Source of the DNA: Hyphomicrobiales bacterium | Lineage (GTDB): Bacteria > Pseudomonadota > Alphaproteobacteria > Rhizobiales > HXMU1428-3 | DNA: 64,000 bases | NCBI GenBank assembly: GCA_021775425.1 | Contig: JAJFHX010000020.1 | Span: 83,582-147,581, forward strand | Reading direction: 5' to 3' | Position numbers and translations under genes: made by a program | Notes under the pieces: model-generated | What the model was told of the DNA's origin: nothing | Database searches by the model: none | The model's input: only the letters and a program-made list of their open reading frames with translations | Shown: one piece after another, positions 36,016 to 45,597 of the stretch | Position numbering within the stretch: position 1 is the first letter of the stretch | Layout: each line of letters starts with the position of its first letter

Positions 36016-36432
36016 TTATTTAACCGTCAACCGAACTGTATGAACACCAGCCCGCGGCCCAGAAGTGACCCGGTAAGAGAATTCATCAACACCTTTGCGA
36101 TACCCACGATAGGTCAGTTTCGAGCCTTTAATCGGGATGCCCTTACACTCAGTCACTTGAATAACGTGATTGCCACGAGAGATTGAAAGTGAACCAAGTT
36201 TTGGTTTCTTGACGATTTTTACATTCGGTATGGTCGCCGCCCAGCAGTTTTTATCCCAGTGCAGAAACCGGCCGATCTCAACAGAACGTCCACGGCTGAT
36301 CACTTTAGATGAAAGACCACCAGATGCCCCAAGACTATCCCCGGTAATTCCGGCACCCGGGCCAGCACAACCAGCCACAAATCCACCCAAGCCGAACACC
36401 AATGCTAAACCAACGATCTTTTTCGCAGACAT
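36016..36432 (-). CDS. Putative lipoprotein with a C-terminal Ig-like strand-rich domain
   Basis: 138 aa from ATG 36432. Signal peptide with lipobox FVAGC (lipid Cys about residue 22), a Gly/Ser-rich linker, then a strand-rich domain: KIVKKPKLGSLSISRGNHVIQVTECKGIPIKGSKLTYRGYRKGVDEFSYRVTSGPRAGVHTVRLTV. The PKLGSL / YRGYRKGVDEFSY / VRLTV pattern resembles bacterial Ig-like or cadherin-like repeats found in small rhizobial secreted proteins (impression). Function unknown. Confidence 0.78.
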   Translation of the reverse strand: MSAKKIVGLALVFGLGGFVAGCAGPGAGITGDSLGASGGLSSKVISRGRSVEIGRFLHWDKNCWAATIPNVKIVKKPKLGSLSISRGNHVIQVTECKGIPIKGSKLTYRGYRKGVDEFSYRVTSGPRAGVHTVRLTVK

Positions 36433-36599
36433 AATATTAACCAATCCCAAAATGCATGACTAAATTTCAAATGACTAACTTCAAATGAATAGTCTTCCCG
36501 TTAACCCCTAAAAAGATGAAAGCTTTTAAATCTCAAGCCCATCCCTGATGGTTCCATACATTAACCGAAAGTGCCCAGTGCGAAAATCCATGAAAGAGA

Positions 36600-37412
36600 T
36601 TAAGTCACAGATATATCTGGCGCATCTTCATTCTTCATACCCACTATATGATATCCGCTGTCCACATGATGTATCTCACCAGTCACACCACGGCTAAAAT
36701 CAGACAAGAGATAAACGCCTGCATTTCCCACTTCCTCAATAGAAACTGTCCGTCTGAGCGGCGAATTATATTCATTCCACTTCAGAATATATCTGAAATC
36801 GCTAATGCCAGAAGCCGCTAACGTCTTGATAGGTCCTGCAGAAATTGCATTTACACGAATATTATCCTTGCCAAGGTCAGCCGCCAGATATTTCACACTC
36901 GCCTCAAGCGCGGCTTTCGCAACGCCCATTACATTATAATGCGGCATAACCTTCTCCGCGCCATAGTAAGTCAGCGTCAATAATGAACCACCATCATTCA
37001 TCATCTTTTCAGCTCGCTGCGCTATCGCAGTGAAAGAATAACAGGAAATTTGCAGTGAATTCTGGAAATTCTCGGGGCTTGTATCAACATATCGCCCATC
37101 AAGCTCATTTTTATCTGAAAAGGCTACCGCATGCACAACAAAATCCAGCGTGCCCCATTGCTCTTTTAAAGTGGCAAAAACCGCATCCATAGAAGCTTCA
37201 TCAGTGACATCACACGGCAATACAAGATTAGAACCAAGGCTCTCGGCCAGCGGCTCAACCCGTTTCTTCAGCGCATCACCCTGATAAGTAAAAGCAACTT
37301 CAGCGCCCTGCTCACTTGCCGCTTTTGCTATGCCCCAGGCAATCGAACGATTATTCGCAACACCCATAACCAGCCCGCGCTTACCAGCTAACAGATTCTG
37401 AACAGCGGTCAT
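36600..37412 (-). CDS. fabI: Enoyl-[acyl-carrier-protein] reductase (NADH)
   Basis: Final reduction of the fatty-acid elongation cycle. Seen: the FabI Rossmann motif VMGVANNRSIAWGIAKA, the catalytic region TYYGAEKVMPHYNVMGVAKAAL (Tyr-x6-Lys), and AGPIKTLAASGI. ATG 37412 (MTAVQNLL) with AAGGA 8 nt upstream is preferred to the longer ORF start. 270 aa, normal. Target of triclosan-like inhibitors in other bacteria (family knowledge). Confidence 0.96.
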   Translation of the reverse strand: MTAVQNLLAGKRGLVMGVANNRSIAWGIAKAASEQGAEVAFTYQGDALKKRVEPLAESLGSNLVLPCDVTDEASMDAVFATLKEQWGTLDFVVHAVAFSDKNELDGRYVDTSPENFQNSLQISCYSFTAIAQRAEKMMNDGGSLLTLTYYGAEKVMPHYNVMGVAKAALEASVKYLAADLGKDNIRVNAISAGPIKTLAASGISDFRYILKWNEYNSPLRRTVSIEEVGNAGVYLLSDFSRGVTGEIHHVDSGYHIVGMKNEDAPDISVT

Positions 37413-37587
37413 ATCCCATGTCCTTTTTAACAAAGTAAAACAATTTTTGGCGCATCCTACACAAATCCGCCATCACGTCTATAGCAATGCATGAGATATA
37501 TCACGATTATTCATGCCAAAAAGTCTGCTTTCCATCTCGAAAAGTCGTGAAATTCACGGTTCACGAATACAATCACTTCTCGTCTTT

Positions 37588-39009
37588 TCACGGCGAAGCC
37601 TTGTCCTGATCGGAAAAGCCAGAAAGCATCCGCGCAAAAGCCCGGCACCCTTTTTGAAAGCTGGAAAGGTTATACTTTTCATTCGGCGCATGAATGCAAT
37701 CATCATTCAGCGCATAACCAACCAGCAAGCAATCCATATCAAGCTGGCTCATAAACGCTTCAACAATCGGTATTGATCCACCGCACCCCAGCATCACCGG
37801 CTCACGCTCAAACTCATCTTTCAAAGCCTGCCGCGCCACATCCATATGCGGTTTGGTCAGGTCAAACGCCACTGCCGGGGATCCATCTGGCAGCGAAAAA
37901 CTCACTTTCACATCTCCGTCAAACTGCGCCCGCAAAAATTGCTGCACAGCTTCAAGTATAGCTTCAGGCTGCTGCCCGGCAACAAGACGAAACGAAAGTT
38001 TCGCATTCGCCTTTGAAGGGATGACCGTTTTTTGCCCCGGACCAATATAGCCCCCCCAAATTCCGTTAATTTCAATCGTCGGTCGGCACCAGAGCTGTTC
38101 AAGTAAATGATAACTGCTTTCACCATGCGGTTTTGTTAAACCAATGTCTGCCAGAAACCCTTTGTCATCAAAATCAAGCGAGCGCCACTGCGCTGCCATT
38201 GAGGGGTCAGGCTCTGCAATATTGTCATAAAACCCCGGCACTGCCACACGGCCCTCATCATCATAAAGCGCAGCCAGAGCCTTATTCAGCGCACGTATCG
38301 GATTAAGTGCCGGCCCGCCATACATCCCCGAATGCAGGTCTCTGTTCGGCCCTTCAATATTGATTTCAACACCAGCCAACCCGCGCAGCATCGATGTAAT
38401 AGCCGGAGTATCCTTATCCCACTGCAACGTATCACAAATCAGCGCAAAATCGGCCCGAACATCCTGGCCCCGTTTTTCTAGAAACCCGTCAAGCGAAGGG
38501 CTGCCGCATTCTTCTTCTCCCTCAAGCAGAACGGTTACATTGACTGGCAAATCTCCCGTGACTTCATGCCAGGCTCTCGCCGCCTCAATAAAGGTCAGCA
38601 ACTGCCCCTTATCATCTGACGACCCCCGCCCGTGAATAACCTTGCCGTTTAAAGGATCTTCAATAATTTCTGCCGCAAATGGCGGTCGTGACCACTCGGA
38701 TAAAGGGTCAACCGGCTGCACATCATAATGCCCATAAAATAACAAATGCGGCCCATCTTCATTTGCTTTTGAGCGATATTTCCCAAGCACCATAGGGTGA
38801 CCCGTTGTTGGGGCAACTTCAGCTTCAAATCCAGCCTGCTCTAAATATCCCGCAGCCAGTTTTGCCGCATCAAGGCATTGTTCTGAATAAGCCGGGTCAG
38901 TAGAAATACTTTCAACCGCGATAAAAGAGAACAACCTATCAAGGGCATCACCTTGCCCTTCATCCAGTTTCGCCAATACCCGCTCAAGCACATCTGTTTG
39001 AGAATTCAT
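37588..39009 (-). CDS. M20-family dipeptidase/metallopeptidase
   Basis: A di-zinc M20 peptidase of the dipeptidase group (473 aa). Seen: LLFYGHYDVQPVDP with the first zinc His, GRGSSDDKGQLLTF with the bridging Asp, LEGEEECGSPSL with the catalytic Glu pair, HSGMYGG, and GCGGSIPIVEAF in the closing domain. ATG 39009 has AGGTGGATGGG upstream. No signal peptide, so cytosolic. Substrate not predictable beyond di/tripeptides. Confidence 0.92.
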   Translation of the reverse strand: MNSQTDVLERVLAKLDEGQGDALDRLFSFIAVESISTDPAYSEQCLDAAKLAAGYLEQAGFEAEVAPTTGHPMVLGKYRSKANEDGPHLLFYGHYDVQPVDPLSEWSRPPFAAEIIEDPLNGKVIHGRGSSDDKGQLLTFIEAARAWHEVTGDLPVNVTVLLEGEEECGSPSLDGFLEKRGQDVRADFALICDTLQWDKDTPAITSMLRGLAGVEINIEGPNRDLHSGMYGGPALNPIRALNKALAALYDDEGRVAVPGFYDNIAEPDPSMAAQWRSLDFDDKGFLADIGLTKPHGESSYHLLEQLWCRPTIEINGIWGGYIGPGQKTVIPSKANAKLSFRLVAGQQPEAILEAVQQFLRAQFDGDVKVSFSLPDGSPAVAFDLTKPHMDVARQALKDEFEREPVMLGCGGSIPIVEAFMSQLDMDCLLVGYALNDDCIHAPNEKYNLSSFQKGCRAFARMLSGFSDQDKASP

Positions 39010-39301
39010 CCCATCCACCTCGTTACAAACCTGTCTCATCTCAGCCAGAACCTACCTTACCCACAATTATTTTTCACCACCGAAATGCATCTGATGCACA
39101 CCAGCCTTTTAAGCAATGTAAAGTGAAAGCTCATTAAAATGCCAAAGACGCATGTCTTTGCGAGAAATTTAGACGAAAGTTGATGGATCAAATAAGTCAC
39201 AAAACTCAGCAGATTAACCACCCTTTGCCTAAAAAACGTGCAACCAGATGAAAATATAAATATACTCTGCAACCTGAGCTAAATTTCCAAGGGAGGGAAA
39301 C

Positions 39302-39580
39302 ATGGAAGCTTATTTACCACTGATTATTAATCTCGTTGGCGGTGCTGTTGGTGGCAATGTCGCTGGCGGTGTACTAAGAAATCTCAGCCTCGGCACGCTT
39401 GGCAATTCAATCGCCGGTATCTTAGGTGGCGGTGCTGCCTATCATTTTCTACCCGAATTATTAGGAACAACAAGCAGTCTTGATATGCAAGGCATCCTCA
39501 CTCAAATTGCTGGCGGTGCTGGCGGCGGCGGTATCATCATGATTGTTCTTGGCTTGATTAAAAGCATCATCAGCAGATAA
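39302..39580 (+). CDS. Small glycine-rich membrane protein
   Basis: 92 aa, hydrophobic and Gly-rich: LPLIINLVGGAVGGNVAGGVL, LGNSIAGILGGGAAYHFLPELLG and GGAGGGGIIMIVLGLIKSII suggest two or three short TM helices with GxxxG-like packing. Good ribosome-binding site AAGGGAGGG and a downstream terminator show it is a real gene. Similar small proteins occur widely in rhizobia; their function is not known to me. It forms a single-gene transcription unit. Confidence 0.82.
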   Translation: MEAYLPLIINLVGGAVGGNVAGGVLRNLSLGTLGNSIAGILGGGAAYHFLPELLGTTSSLDMQGILTQIAGGAGGGGIIMIVLGLIKSIISR

Positions 39581-39603
39581 TCATTCGCCACAACAATGTT
39601 TCC

Positions 39604-39635
39604 AACCGGACCAGTTCAGCTGGTTCGGTTTTTTT
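39604..39635 (+). terminator. Rho-independent terminator of the small membrane protein gene
   Basis: Stem AACCGGACCAG / CTGGTTCGGTT (one mismatch) followed by a run of T. Confidence 0.85.
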
Positions 39636-39709
39636 ATGTTCGAAAAATTAAAACGGGAAAGTGATTTAGATTTATTAAGGGCAGCCTAGGGGCAATATCC
39701 AATGAACCA

Positions 39710-39910
39710 CTAAACAGAGATATCGAGCAACTGTCCTGTGCCCGGTGGTGCCGCGCTGGTAACAGCTTCAATATTCTGTTGTGCCGCGTTCAGCAGGTCA
39801 ACCACAGACCGCTCCGAGGCCGCATTAAATTTAGCAATTTTCGCAGCGATCGCCACCTGTACCTGCGCCTGACTTGAAGCTGCCGCCGCTGCCGCTATAG
39901 ATGCACTCAT
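39710..39910 (-). CDS. YjfB-like putative motility protein
   Basis: 66 aa, Ala/Gln-rich helix: MSASIAAAAAASSQAQVQVAIAAKIAKFNAASERSVVDLLNAAQQNIEA...GTGQLLDISV. The pattern (Ala-rich start, VQ-x-AIAAK, LL-x-x-A-x-x-N, GxLLDISV end) matches the YjfB family, named 'putative motility protein'. A Shine-Dalgarno-like AAAGGTG sits just upstream. There are no flagellar genes in this window, so its context is unusual. No experimental role known to me. Confidence 0.75.
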   Translation of the reverse strand: MSASIAAAAAASSQAQVQVAIAAKIAKFNAASERSVVDLLNAAQQNIEAVTSAAPPGTGQLLDISV

Positions 39911-40041
39911 CAGATTTCACCTTTAATAAACATCCGCAAACTTGCTACACGAGAACAAACCGTCACGAATGGAATTAAGCTTAAACAAAGATGCCTAATT
40001 TTGTGTAAAAATACAAATATGCCCGATAGCTGGTCTTAAAG

Positions 40042-40749
40042 TCATCTCAGAAGAAGTTGTTTTATAGGTCGGAATGAATGTCGGTGATGCTCTGTAATCC
40101 CATCAGCTTCAAGCGCATCAATGTGCGCCTTCGTTCCATAGCCTTTATTGGAAGCCCAGTTATAAGAGGGAAAAGCCTCCCCAAGCTCAACCATCATCCG
40201 GTCCCTTGTCACCTTCGCAACAATGGAAGCTGCCGCAATTGAAAGTGATCTCCCGTCCCCCTTCACAAGCGTGAGCGCCGGCATTGGCAAAGGCGGACAC
40301 TTGTTACCATCAACCAGAACGCTGGCTGGCACAACTTTCAGTTGTGCAACGGCCTCACTCATCGCCCATAACGAAGCCTGCAAAATATTATCCCTGTCAA
40401 TCCGCGCGACATCAGCAATCCCAACACCGATATAAAGCCGCTCAGATCTGGCCATCTCCTGCATTTGCTCAAACAATAATTCTCGTTTTTGTTCAGTGAG
40501 TTTTTTAGAATCATTTAATCCCTCCGGTAAATCATCCGGGTTTAAAATGACCGCACCCGCAACAACCGGCCCGGCCCAGGGGCCACGTCCGGCCTCATCA
40601 GTCCCGGCAACACAGCCGCCATACTCGACAAGCGCTTCATTCTCAAACGAAAAATCCGGCCCGCTATCTGCAACCCTGTTGGCTCCGTTTCCCGATGAAC
40701 TGCCTTTGCCACTTGAAAGTCTATTATTTGTCCGTTTTTTTTCAACCAT
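40042..40749 (-). CDS. rnhB: Ribonuclease HII
   Basis: Removes ribonucleotides from DNA and RNA-DNA hybrids. Seen: the active-site signature AGTDEAGRGPWAGPVVAGAV (Asp, Glu), NDSKKLTEQKRELLFEQM, VDGNKCPP and SIAAASIVAKVTRDRMM with the third Asp. A Ser/Gly/Asn-rich, basic N-terminal extension of about 45 residues (VEKKRTNNRLSSGKGSSSGNG...) precedes the domain; its role is unknown. ATG 40749 is chosen as the likely start. Confidence 0.95.
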   Translation of the reverse strand: MVEKKRTNNRLSSGKGSSSGNGANRVADSGPDFSFENEALVEYGGCVAGTDEAGRGPWAGPVVAGAVILNPDDLPEGLNDSKKLTEQKRELLFEQMQEMARSERLYIGVGIADVARIDRDNILQASLWAMSEAVAQLKVVPASVLVDGNKCPPLPMPALTLVKGDGRSLSIAAASIVAKVTRDRMMVELGEAFPSYNWASNKGYGTKAHIDALEADGITEHHRHSFRPIKQLLLR

Positions 40750-40850
40750 CAATGAGCCCCGCAATACCCCGACAAGTCATCCGGAACCATAAAATCAATC
40801 AGCCACCTAAACAAGCAATGAACCAGAACGATTAACGACATTTAGTGGAC

Positions 40851-42017
40851 TTAAAACAGCGCCATCTGCCCACCTTTCGGCACTGGCGGAAGAAACAGGT
40901 CCGTTCTTAATTTTTGCCGCTGGCGGTTTAAGCCCAATCGCTTCACAGCCAGTTGAAACCGTTTGGAAAGCAAATCCGCATAAGGCCCCTCGCCGCGCAT
41001 CCGCTTGCCAAATTCAGCCCGGTAATCCTTTCCGCCCCGCATAGACTGAACAAGCCCCATCACCCGCTGCGCTCTGTCCGGCACTTCACGTGCCAGCCAG
41101 TCCCGAAACAAATCTTTAATTTCATGTGGCAAACGCAGCAGCACATAATGCGCCTCTCGGCACCCCCGTGCCAGCACCTCTTCCATAATCTGCTCCATTT
41201 CATGGTCATTCAGCGAAGGAATCATAGGGGCCATCATCGTCATCGTCGGCACACCAGCTTTGTGCAGTTCTTCAAGCGCCATCAACCGCCGGTGCGGCGC
41301 ACTGGCTCTTGGTTCCATTTTTCGCGAAAGCCCCCCATCTAAACTGGTGATAGAAAGCGCCACCATAACCAGCCCTTCAGCAGCCATCGGCGCCAGCAAA
41401 TCAAGATCCCTCAATACAAGGGCCGATTTCGTCACAATCGTTAGAGGGTGTTTCGCCTTCAGCAACACCTCTAAAATCTCACGCGTGATTTTGTAGTCCC
41501 GCTCTATCGGCTGGTATGGGTCGGTATTCGCGCCCAGCGCAATTGAAGAAACCACATAACCCGGTTTTGCCAGTTCCTTTTCCAGTATTTCAGCCGCATT
41601 GACCCTGGCTGTCAGCTTCGTTTCAAAATCCAGCCCGGGCGAAAGCCCCCAGAAAGAATGACTGGGCCGTGCATAACAATAAGAACACCCATGCTCACAC
41701 CCCCGATAAGGATTAATCGACTGATCAAATGGAATGTCAGGTGATTTATTTTTCGATAAAATAGAAGAGCTGGTCTCATGGCGGATTTCAGTTTTAAACG
41801 GTGGCAATTCAGCCAGCCCGTCCCATCCATCATCCCATTCCTGTCTTGTCAGACTTTCAAACCGGCCCACATCATTGCTTGTTGTCCCGCGCCCCCGCAC
41901 GCGCTGATGATTTTCAATCAGATTACGTCTGCCTTGTCCCCTTATTTGATCTGTCCTACTCTCAGAATCTGTCCCACTATCCGGACTAGGAAAATCTGAA
42001 AATTCTTCATCTGTCAT
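40851..42017 (-). CDS. PA0069-family radical SAM protein
   Basis: A radical SAM enzyme related to spore photoproduct lyase. Seen: the cluster motif NPYRGCEHGCSYCYARPSH (CX3CX2C), an N-terminal DDGWDGLAELPPFKTEIRHE-like segment that is characteristic of the PA0069 group, and a TIM-barrel body (IVTKSALVLRDLDLL, SITSLDGGLSRKMEPRASAPHRRLMAL). 388 aa from ATG 42017. The reaction is unknown; the name is taken from the Pseudomonas prototype. Divergent from the two glycosyltransferase-like genes. Confidence 0.9.
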   Translation of the reverse strand: MTDEEFSDFPSPDSGTDSESRTDQIRGQGRRNLIENHQRVRGRGTTSNDVGRFESLTRQEWDDGWDGLAELPPFKTEIRHETSSSILSKNKSPDIPFDQSINPYRGCEHGCSYCYARPSHSFWGLSPGLDFETKLTARVNAAEILEKELAKPGYVVSSIALGANTDPYQPIERDYKITREILEVLLKAKHPLTIVTKSALVLRDLDLLAPMAAEGLVMVALSITSLDGGLSRKMEPRASAPHRRLMALEELHKAGVPTMTMMAPMIPSLNDHEMEQIMEEVLARGCREAHYVLLRLPHEIKDLFRDWLAREVPDRAQRVMGLVQSMRGGKDYRAEFGKRMRGEGPYADLLSKRFQLAVKRLGLNRQRQKLRTDLFLPPVPKGGQMALF

Positions 42018-42220
42018 CAAAACGATACCTGAACTATGAGAAACAACTTCACCAAAGACTAAATCACAACCCGGCAACAATCAAGAACATTTAGCGAACA
42101 TTCAACAGATTTGAGCTGACTGATCTGCACATTTCCTGATCTGATGCAAAGCCGCAGAGGAGTGAAATCCAGAAACTGTTTCACTTGCTCAAGCCACCCC
42201 AAGCAGATAAGTTACTGCCC

Positions 42221-42949
42221 ATGCTATCAATCATCATCCCGACCTTAAATGCCGCCAAAGAACTGCCAGAGACGTTCAACTCTCTGATGCCGGCTCTGAT
42301 TGACGGTATGATCAGTGAAGTGATTATCGTTGATGGCGGCTCAACCGATGAAACTCTGAAAATCGCTGAAATTTCAGGCGCAACAATCATTAAATCTGAA
42401 AATTCATCCACTGAACCGGACGCCAACACCGCCATAAAAGGCCGAGGGCCCCAGTTAAGAGCTGGTGGTGATGCTGCAAAAAAAGATTGGCTGCTCTTTC
42501 TTCACGCTGACACCCTTCTTGAAGAAGGCTGGCACGAGGAAGTCAGAGACTTCATCACAAACGCAGAAGAAAACACCAGCGACCAAAACACAGCAGCCGT
42601 TTTCACATTTGCCCTTAAAGATAAATCTCTTGCTCAGTTCACAGTTGAAAAAATGGTCTCCCTTCGCTGCCGGATATTGTCCCTCCCTTATGGTGATCAG
42701 GGCTTATTGATTTCAAAACAAACCTATCAGGCAATCGGTGGCTTTGCCCCCCTACCGATCATGGAAGATGTGGACATTGTCCGCCGCATACCTTCTTTAA
42801 AAATATTGAAATCACGTGCCATCACCAGCGCAAGCCGTTATAAAAAAGACGGCTACATAAAACGCATCAGTAGAAATTTATACTGTATCGGTGCTTACTA
42901 CTACGGCATCAACCCGGAAAAAATTCACAAGATCTATCATAAATCCTGA
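42221..42949 (+). CDS. Family 2 glycosyltransferase, TIGR04283 type
   Basis: 242 aa. Seen: a GT-A start MLSIIIPTLNAAKELPETFNSL, the nucleotide-site IVDGGSTDETLKIAE, LLFLHADTLLEEGW with the metal-binding DxD position replaced by HAD, and YGDQGLLISKQTYQAIGGFAPLPIMEDVDIVRR. This wording is that of the 'rSAM/selenodomain-associated transferase 2' group. ATG 42221 is preferred to the upstream TTG. It is followed 41 bp later by the TIGR04282-type partner. Confidence 0.88.
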   Translation: MLSIIIPTLNAAKELPETFNSLMPALIDGMISEVIIVDGGSTDETLKIAEISGATIIKSENSSTEPDANTAIKGRGPQLRAGGDAAKKDWLLFLHADTLLEEGWHEEVRDFITNAEENTSDQNTAAVFTFALKDKSLAQFTVEKMVSLRCRILSLPYGDQGLLISKQTYQAIGGFAPLPIMEDVDIVRRIPSLKILKSRAITSASRYKKDGYIKRISRNLYCIGAYYYGINPEKIHKIYHKS

Positions 42950-42990
42950 ACCTTCAGAAAATAGCCGCCTCAACAAACGAGCCTGTATAA

Positions 42991-43701
42991 ATGGTCCAGC
43001 AACATCTCGTCATCATGGTCAAAGCACCCAAAGCAGGCCGCGTCAAAACAAGACTGGCCAGAGAAATCGGCTCAGTTGCTGCGACCAGTTTTTATCGCCG
43101 CACCTGTTTTACCATTCTGCATCGCCTCGGCCCTGATCCGCGCTGGCAAACCCATCTCGCCATCAGCCCGGATTCAGAATTAAACAACCCCTTCTGGCAG
43201 CACATTCAAAGCACCAATAGTCATGTCAAGAGATCACCCCAGGGCGAAGGTGACCTAGGCAAAAGAATGCAAAACCAGTTCAATAATCTCACCACATGCA
43301 GAAAAAAACTATCCCCATCACGCCAACCAGCCCATATCGAAAAAGGCCCGGTCCTGATCATCGGCACGGACATCCCCGCCATCACACCAAACCACATCGC
43401 CGCCGCATTTAAGAAACTGCGGCAAAAATCAGCCATTCTCGGCCCTTCTGGTGATGGCGGTTATTGGCTCGTTGGCCAGAACACCATCCCAAAACCGCTC
43501 AACCTGTTTCAGAATATCCGTTGGTCAACTGAACATACCTTTAAAGACACAATGCGCAATCTGCCAGCCTCGTCATGGGCCGTCACAGAAACATTAAGCG
43601 ATGTCGACAGTAAAGCTGAATATCAGGCATTTCACCATTTGAGCCGCACAGTAATACCACCCCGACAGATAAGAGAATTAACGGTGAGAGAATATAAATA
43701 A
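42991..43701 (+). CDS. TIGR04282/DUF2064-type glycosyltransferase-like protein
   Basis: 236 aa, CofC-like nucleotidyl/glycosyl-transferase fold. Seen: HLVIMVKAPKAGRVKTRLAREIG near the N-terminus, QGEGDLGKRMQNQF, VLIIGTDIPAITPNHIAAAF, and LGPSGDGGYWLVGQ. These are hallmarks of 'rSAM/selenodomain-associated transferase 1', the usual partner of the preceding gene. Together they are thought to modify an unknown small molecule (family knowledge limited). The central radical SAM/selenodomain enzyme is not seen here. Confidence 0.87.
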   Translation: MVQQHLVIMVKAPKAGRVKTRLAREIGSVAATSFYRRTCFTILHRLGPDPRWQTHLAISPDSELNNPFWQHIQSTNSHVKRSPQGEGDLGKRMQNQFNNLTTCRKKLSPSRQPAHIEKGPVLIIGTDIPAITPNHIAAAFKKLRQKSAILGPSGDGGYWLVGQNTIPKPLNLFQNIRWSTEHTFKDTMRNLPASSWAVTETLSDVDSKAEYQAFHHLSRTVIPPRQIRELTVREYK

Positions 43702-43836
43702 TCGGAACAGCTTTTCTTAATCAACATCTGATATAGAAATCGACAAACAGAAAAATTTAGCCTTTTATAATCGCATACCGGACAAATCCGTTTTGACAGG
43801 CCGAATAAAACCAGAGCGCAAAGAGATTGCAGTTTA

Positions 43837-45597
43837 ATGAGCAATAAAAGCCCGGACAAATCAATCACATCAAAAGTTGAAGCCGCGCTCAAAAGCTGCC
43901 GCAGCGCTTTTGTCAGCGTCGTTTTTTTCAGCATGTTCATCAATCTTCTGATGTTAACTGGCCCCCTCTTTATGCTGCAGGTCTATGACCGTGTTCTTGC
44001 CAGCAAAAGCCAGTCAACCCTTGTCGCCCTGGTCATTCTGGTCGCGGCCCTCTTTATCTTTCTCGGCCTGCTGGAACTGGTCCGCACCCGCATCCTCGCC
44101 CGCATCGGTGAAAAAATAAATCAGCAGCTAAGCGCACCAAGTCTGGTTGCCACCATTAACCACGCCGTAAAACAAACACCAAATGTCGGCACTCAGCCAA
44201 TCAGAGACCTTGACACCCTGAAAAGCTTTATCGCAAGCAACGGCCCAGCCACTCTGTTTGACCTGCCCTGGACCCCGATTTATCTCGCTGTCAATTTTAT
44301 GCTGCATTGGGTATTGGGCGTTTTTTCAGTCCTCGCCACTTTGTTTCTGGTTATCATTTCAATACTCAATGAATGGCTCACCAAACCCCGTTCAGAAAAA
44401 GCCACAACCACCGCCGTGAAAAGCGCCATCATCGCCGAGGAAACCCGCCAGAACGCTGAAATCCTCACCGCCATGGGCATGCAGAAAAACATTCAGAATA
44501 ATTGGCAGGACCTGCAGCAAGAAACAGCAAAATCACAGCTCAGCCTCTCAAATATTTCAAGCCTCTTTATCAGCATCTCAAAATCATCCCGCATGTTCCT
44601 CCAGAGCTGCACACTCGCCATTGGCGCGCTGCTGGTCATCGAACAGCTCATTTCCCCCGGCGCGATGATCGCCGCTTCAATCATTTTAACAAGAGCCCTC
44701 GCCCCAATTGATCAGTCCATTGCCCAGTGGCGCAATTTCATGAACGCAAGAAAAGCCTATGCACGGCTAAAACTTTTTCTGGGTGAGGAAACACCAGATA
44801 CACCGCAAATGCCACTGCCAGAGCCAAAGGGAAAAATCACCGTTGAAAAACTGTTCCTCGCCCCGCCCGGTATGAAAACCCCGGTTCTGAAATCGGTTGA
44901 ATTCACCCTTAACCCGGGCGAAGCTCTCGGCATCCTTGGCCCGACAGGCGCCGGCAAATCCTGTCTGGCCCGCGCGCTTATTGGCACCTGGTCACCTTTA
45001 AGCGGCACCGTTCGGCTTGATGGAGCAACACTCGAGCAATGGAACCCGGATCAGTTAGGCCCGGCCATGGGCTATCTCCCTCAGTCAGTTGAACTGTTAT
45101 CAGGCACAATAAAAGATAACATCGCCCGCTTTAACAAAAACCCCGATCCTGAAAAAATTGTCAAAGCAGCCATCGCCGCCAATGTTCACGAGCTCATCCT
45201 CACACTGCCAGATGGCTATGACACCGCCCTCGGTGAAGGTGGGCACAGATTATCCGGCGGCCAGAAACAACGCATTGGCCTTGCCCGCGCCCTTTATAAT
45301 GACCCTTGTTACATCATCCTTGATGAACCAAATTCGAACTTGGATGCCGAAGGCGAGCAAGCCCTCACCAACGCCATCGGCGCGGCAAAGCAAAATGGAC
45401 AAACGGTCGTCGTCGTCGCCCATCGCCCAAGCGCCCTGGAAGCCTGCGACAAAGTCCTGTTCCTCAGAGACGGCAAACAACTTGCCTTTGGCGAAAGAGA
45501 CGACATCCTTTCAAAAATTCTGCAAAAGCCAACTACAAACGGTATCCAGCAACAACAGCAGACGAACAAAAAAACTCAGGGAGGTGAGCCATCATGA
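43837..45597 (+). CDS. Type I secretion permease/ATPase, PrtD family
   Basis: An inner-membrane ABC exporter (586 aa) for a type I secretion system. Seen: a TM domain from about residue 20 to 300 (ALKSCRSAFVSVVFFSMFINLLMLTGPLFMLQVYDRVLASKSQSTL), then the ATPase with Walker A LGPTGAGKSCLARAL, signature LSGGQKQRIGLARAL and Walker B YIILDEPNSNLD. No N-terminal C39 peptidase domain, as in PrtD/AprD. Its stop overlaps the adaptor start (ATGA). No substrate gene or TolC adjoins. Confidence 0.95.
   Translation: MSNKSPDKSITSKVEAALKSCRSAFVSVVFFSMFINLLMLTGPLFMLQVYDRVLASKSQSTLVALVILVAALFIFLGLLELVRTRILARIGEKINQQLSAPSLVATINHAVKQTPNVGTQPIRDLDTLKSFIASNGPATLFDLPWTPIYLAVNFMLHWVLGVFSVLATLFLVIISILNEWLTKPRSEKATTTAVKSAIIAEETRQNAEILTAMGMQKNIQNNWQDLQQETAKSQLSLSNISSLFISISKSSRMFLQSCTLAIGALLVIEQLISPGAMIAASIILTRALAPIDQSIAQWRNFMNARKAYARLKLFLGEETPDTPQMPLPEPKGKITVEKLFLAPPGMKTPVLKSVEFTLNPGEALGILGPTGAGKSCLARALIGTWSPLSGTVRLDGATLEQWNPDQLGPAMGYLPQSVELLSGTIKDNIARFNKNPDPEKIVKAAIAANVHELILTLPDGYDTALGEGGHRLSGGQKQRIGLARALYNDPCYIILDEPNSNLDAEGEQALTNAIGAAKQNGQTVVVVAHRPSALEACDKVLFLRDGKQLAFGERDDILSKILQKPTTNGIQQQQQTNKKTQGGEPS

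Noticed and set aside
39057-39272. 71-aa minus-strand ORF upstream of the M20 peptidase gene
   Set aside because: Cys/Phe/Leu-rich random-looking translation, no ribosome-binding site and no family motif.
43762-43775. TATAAT upstream of the type I exporter genes
   Set aside because: No acceptable -35 at 16-18 bp, so the match to a -10 box alone is not reported as a promoter.
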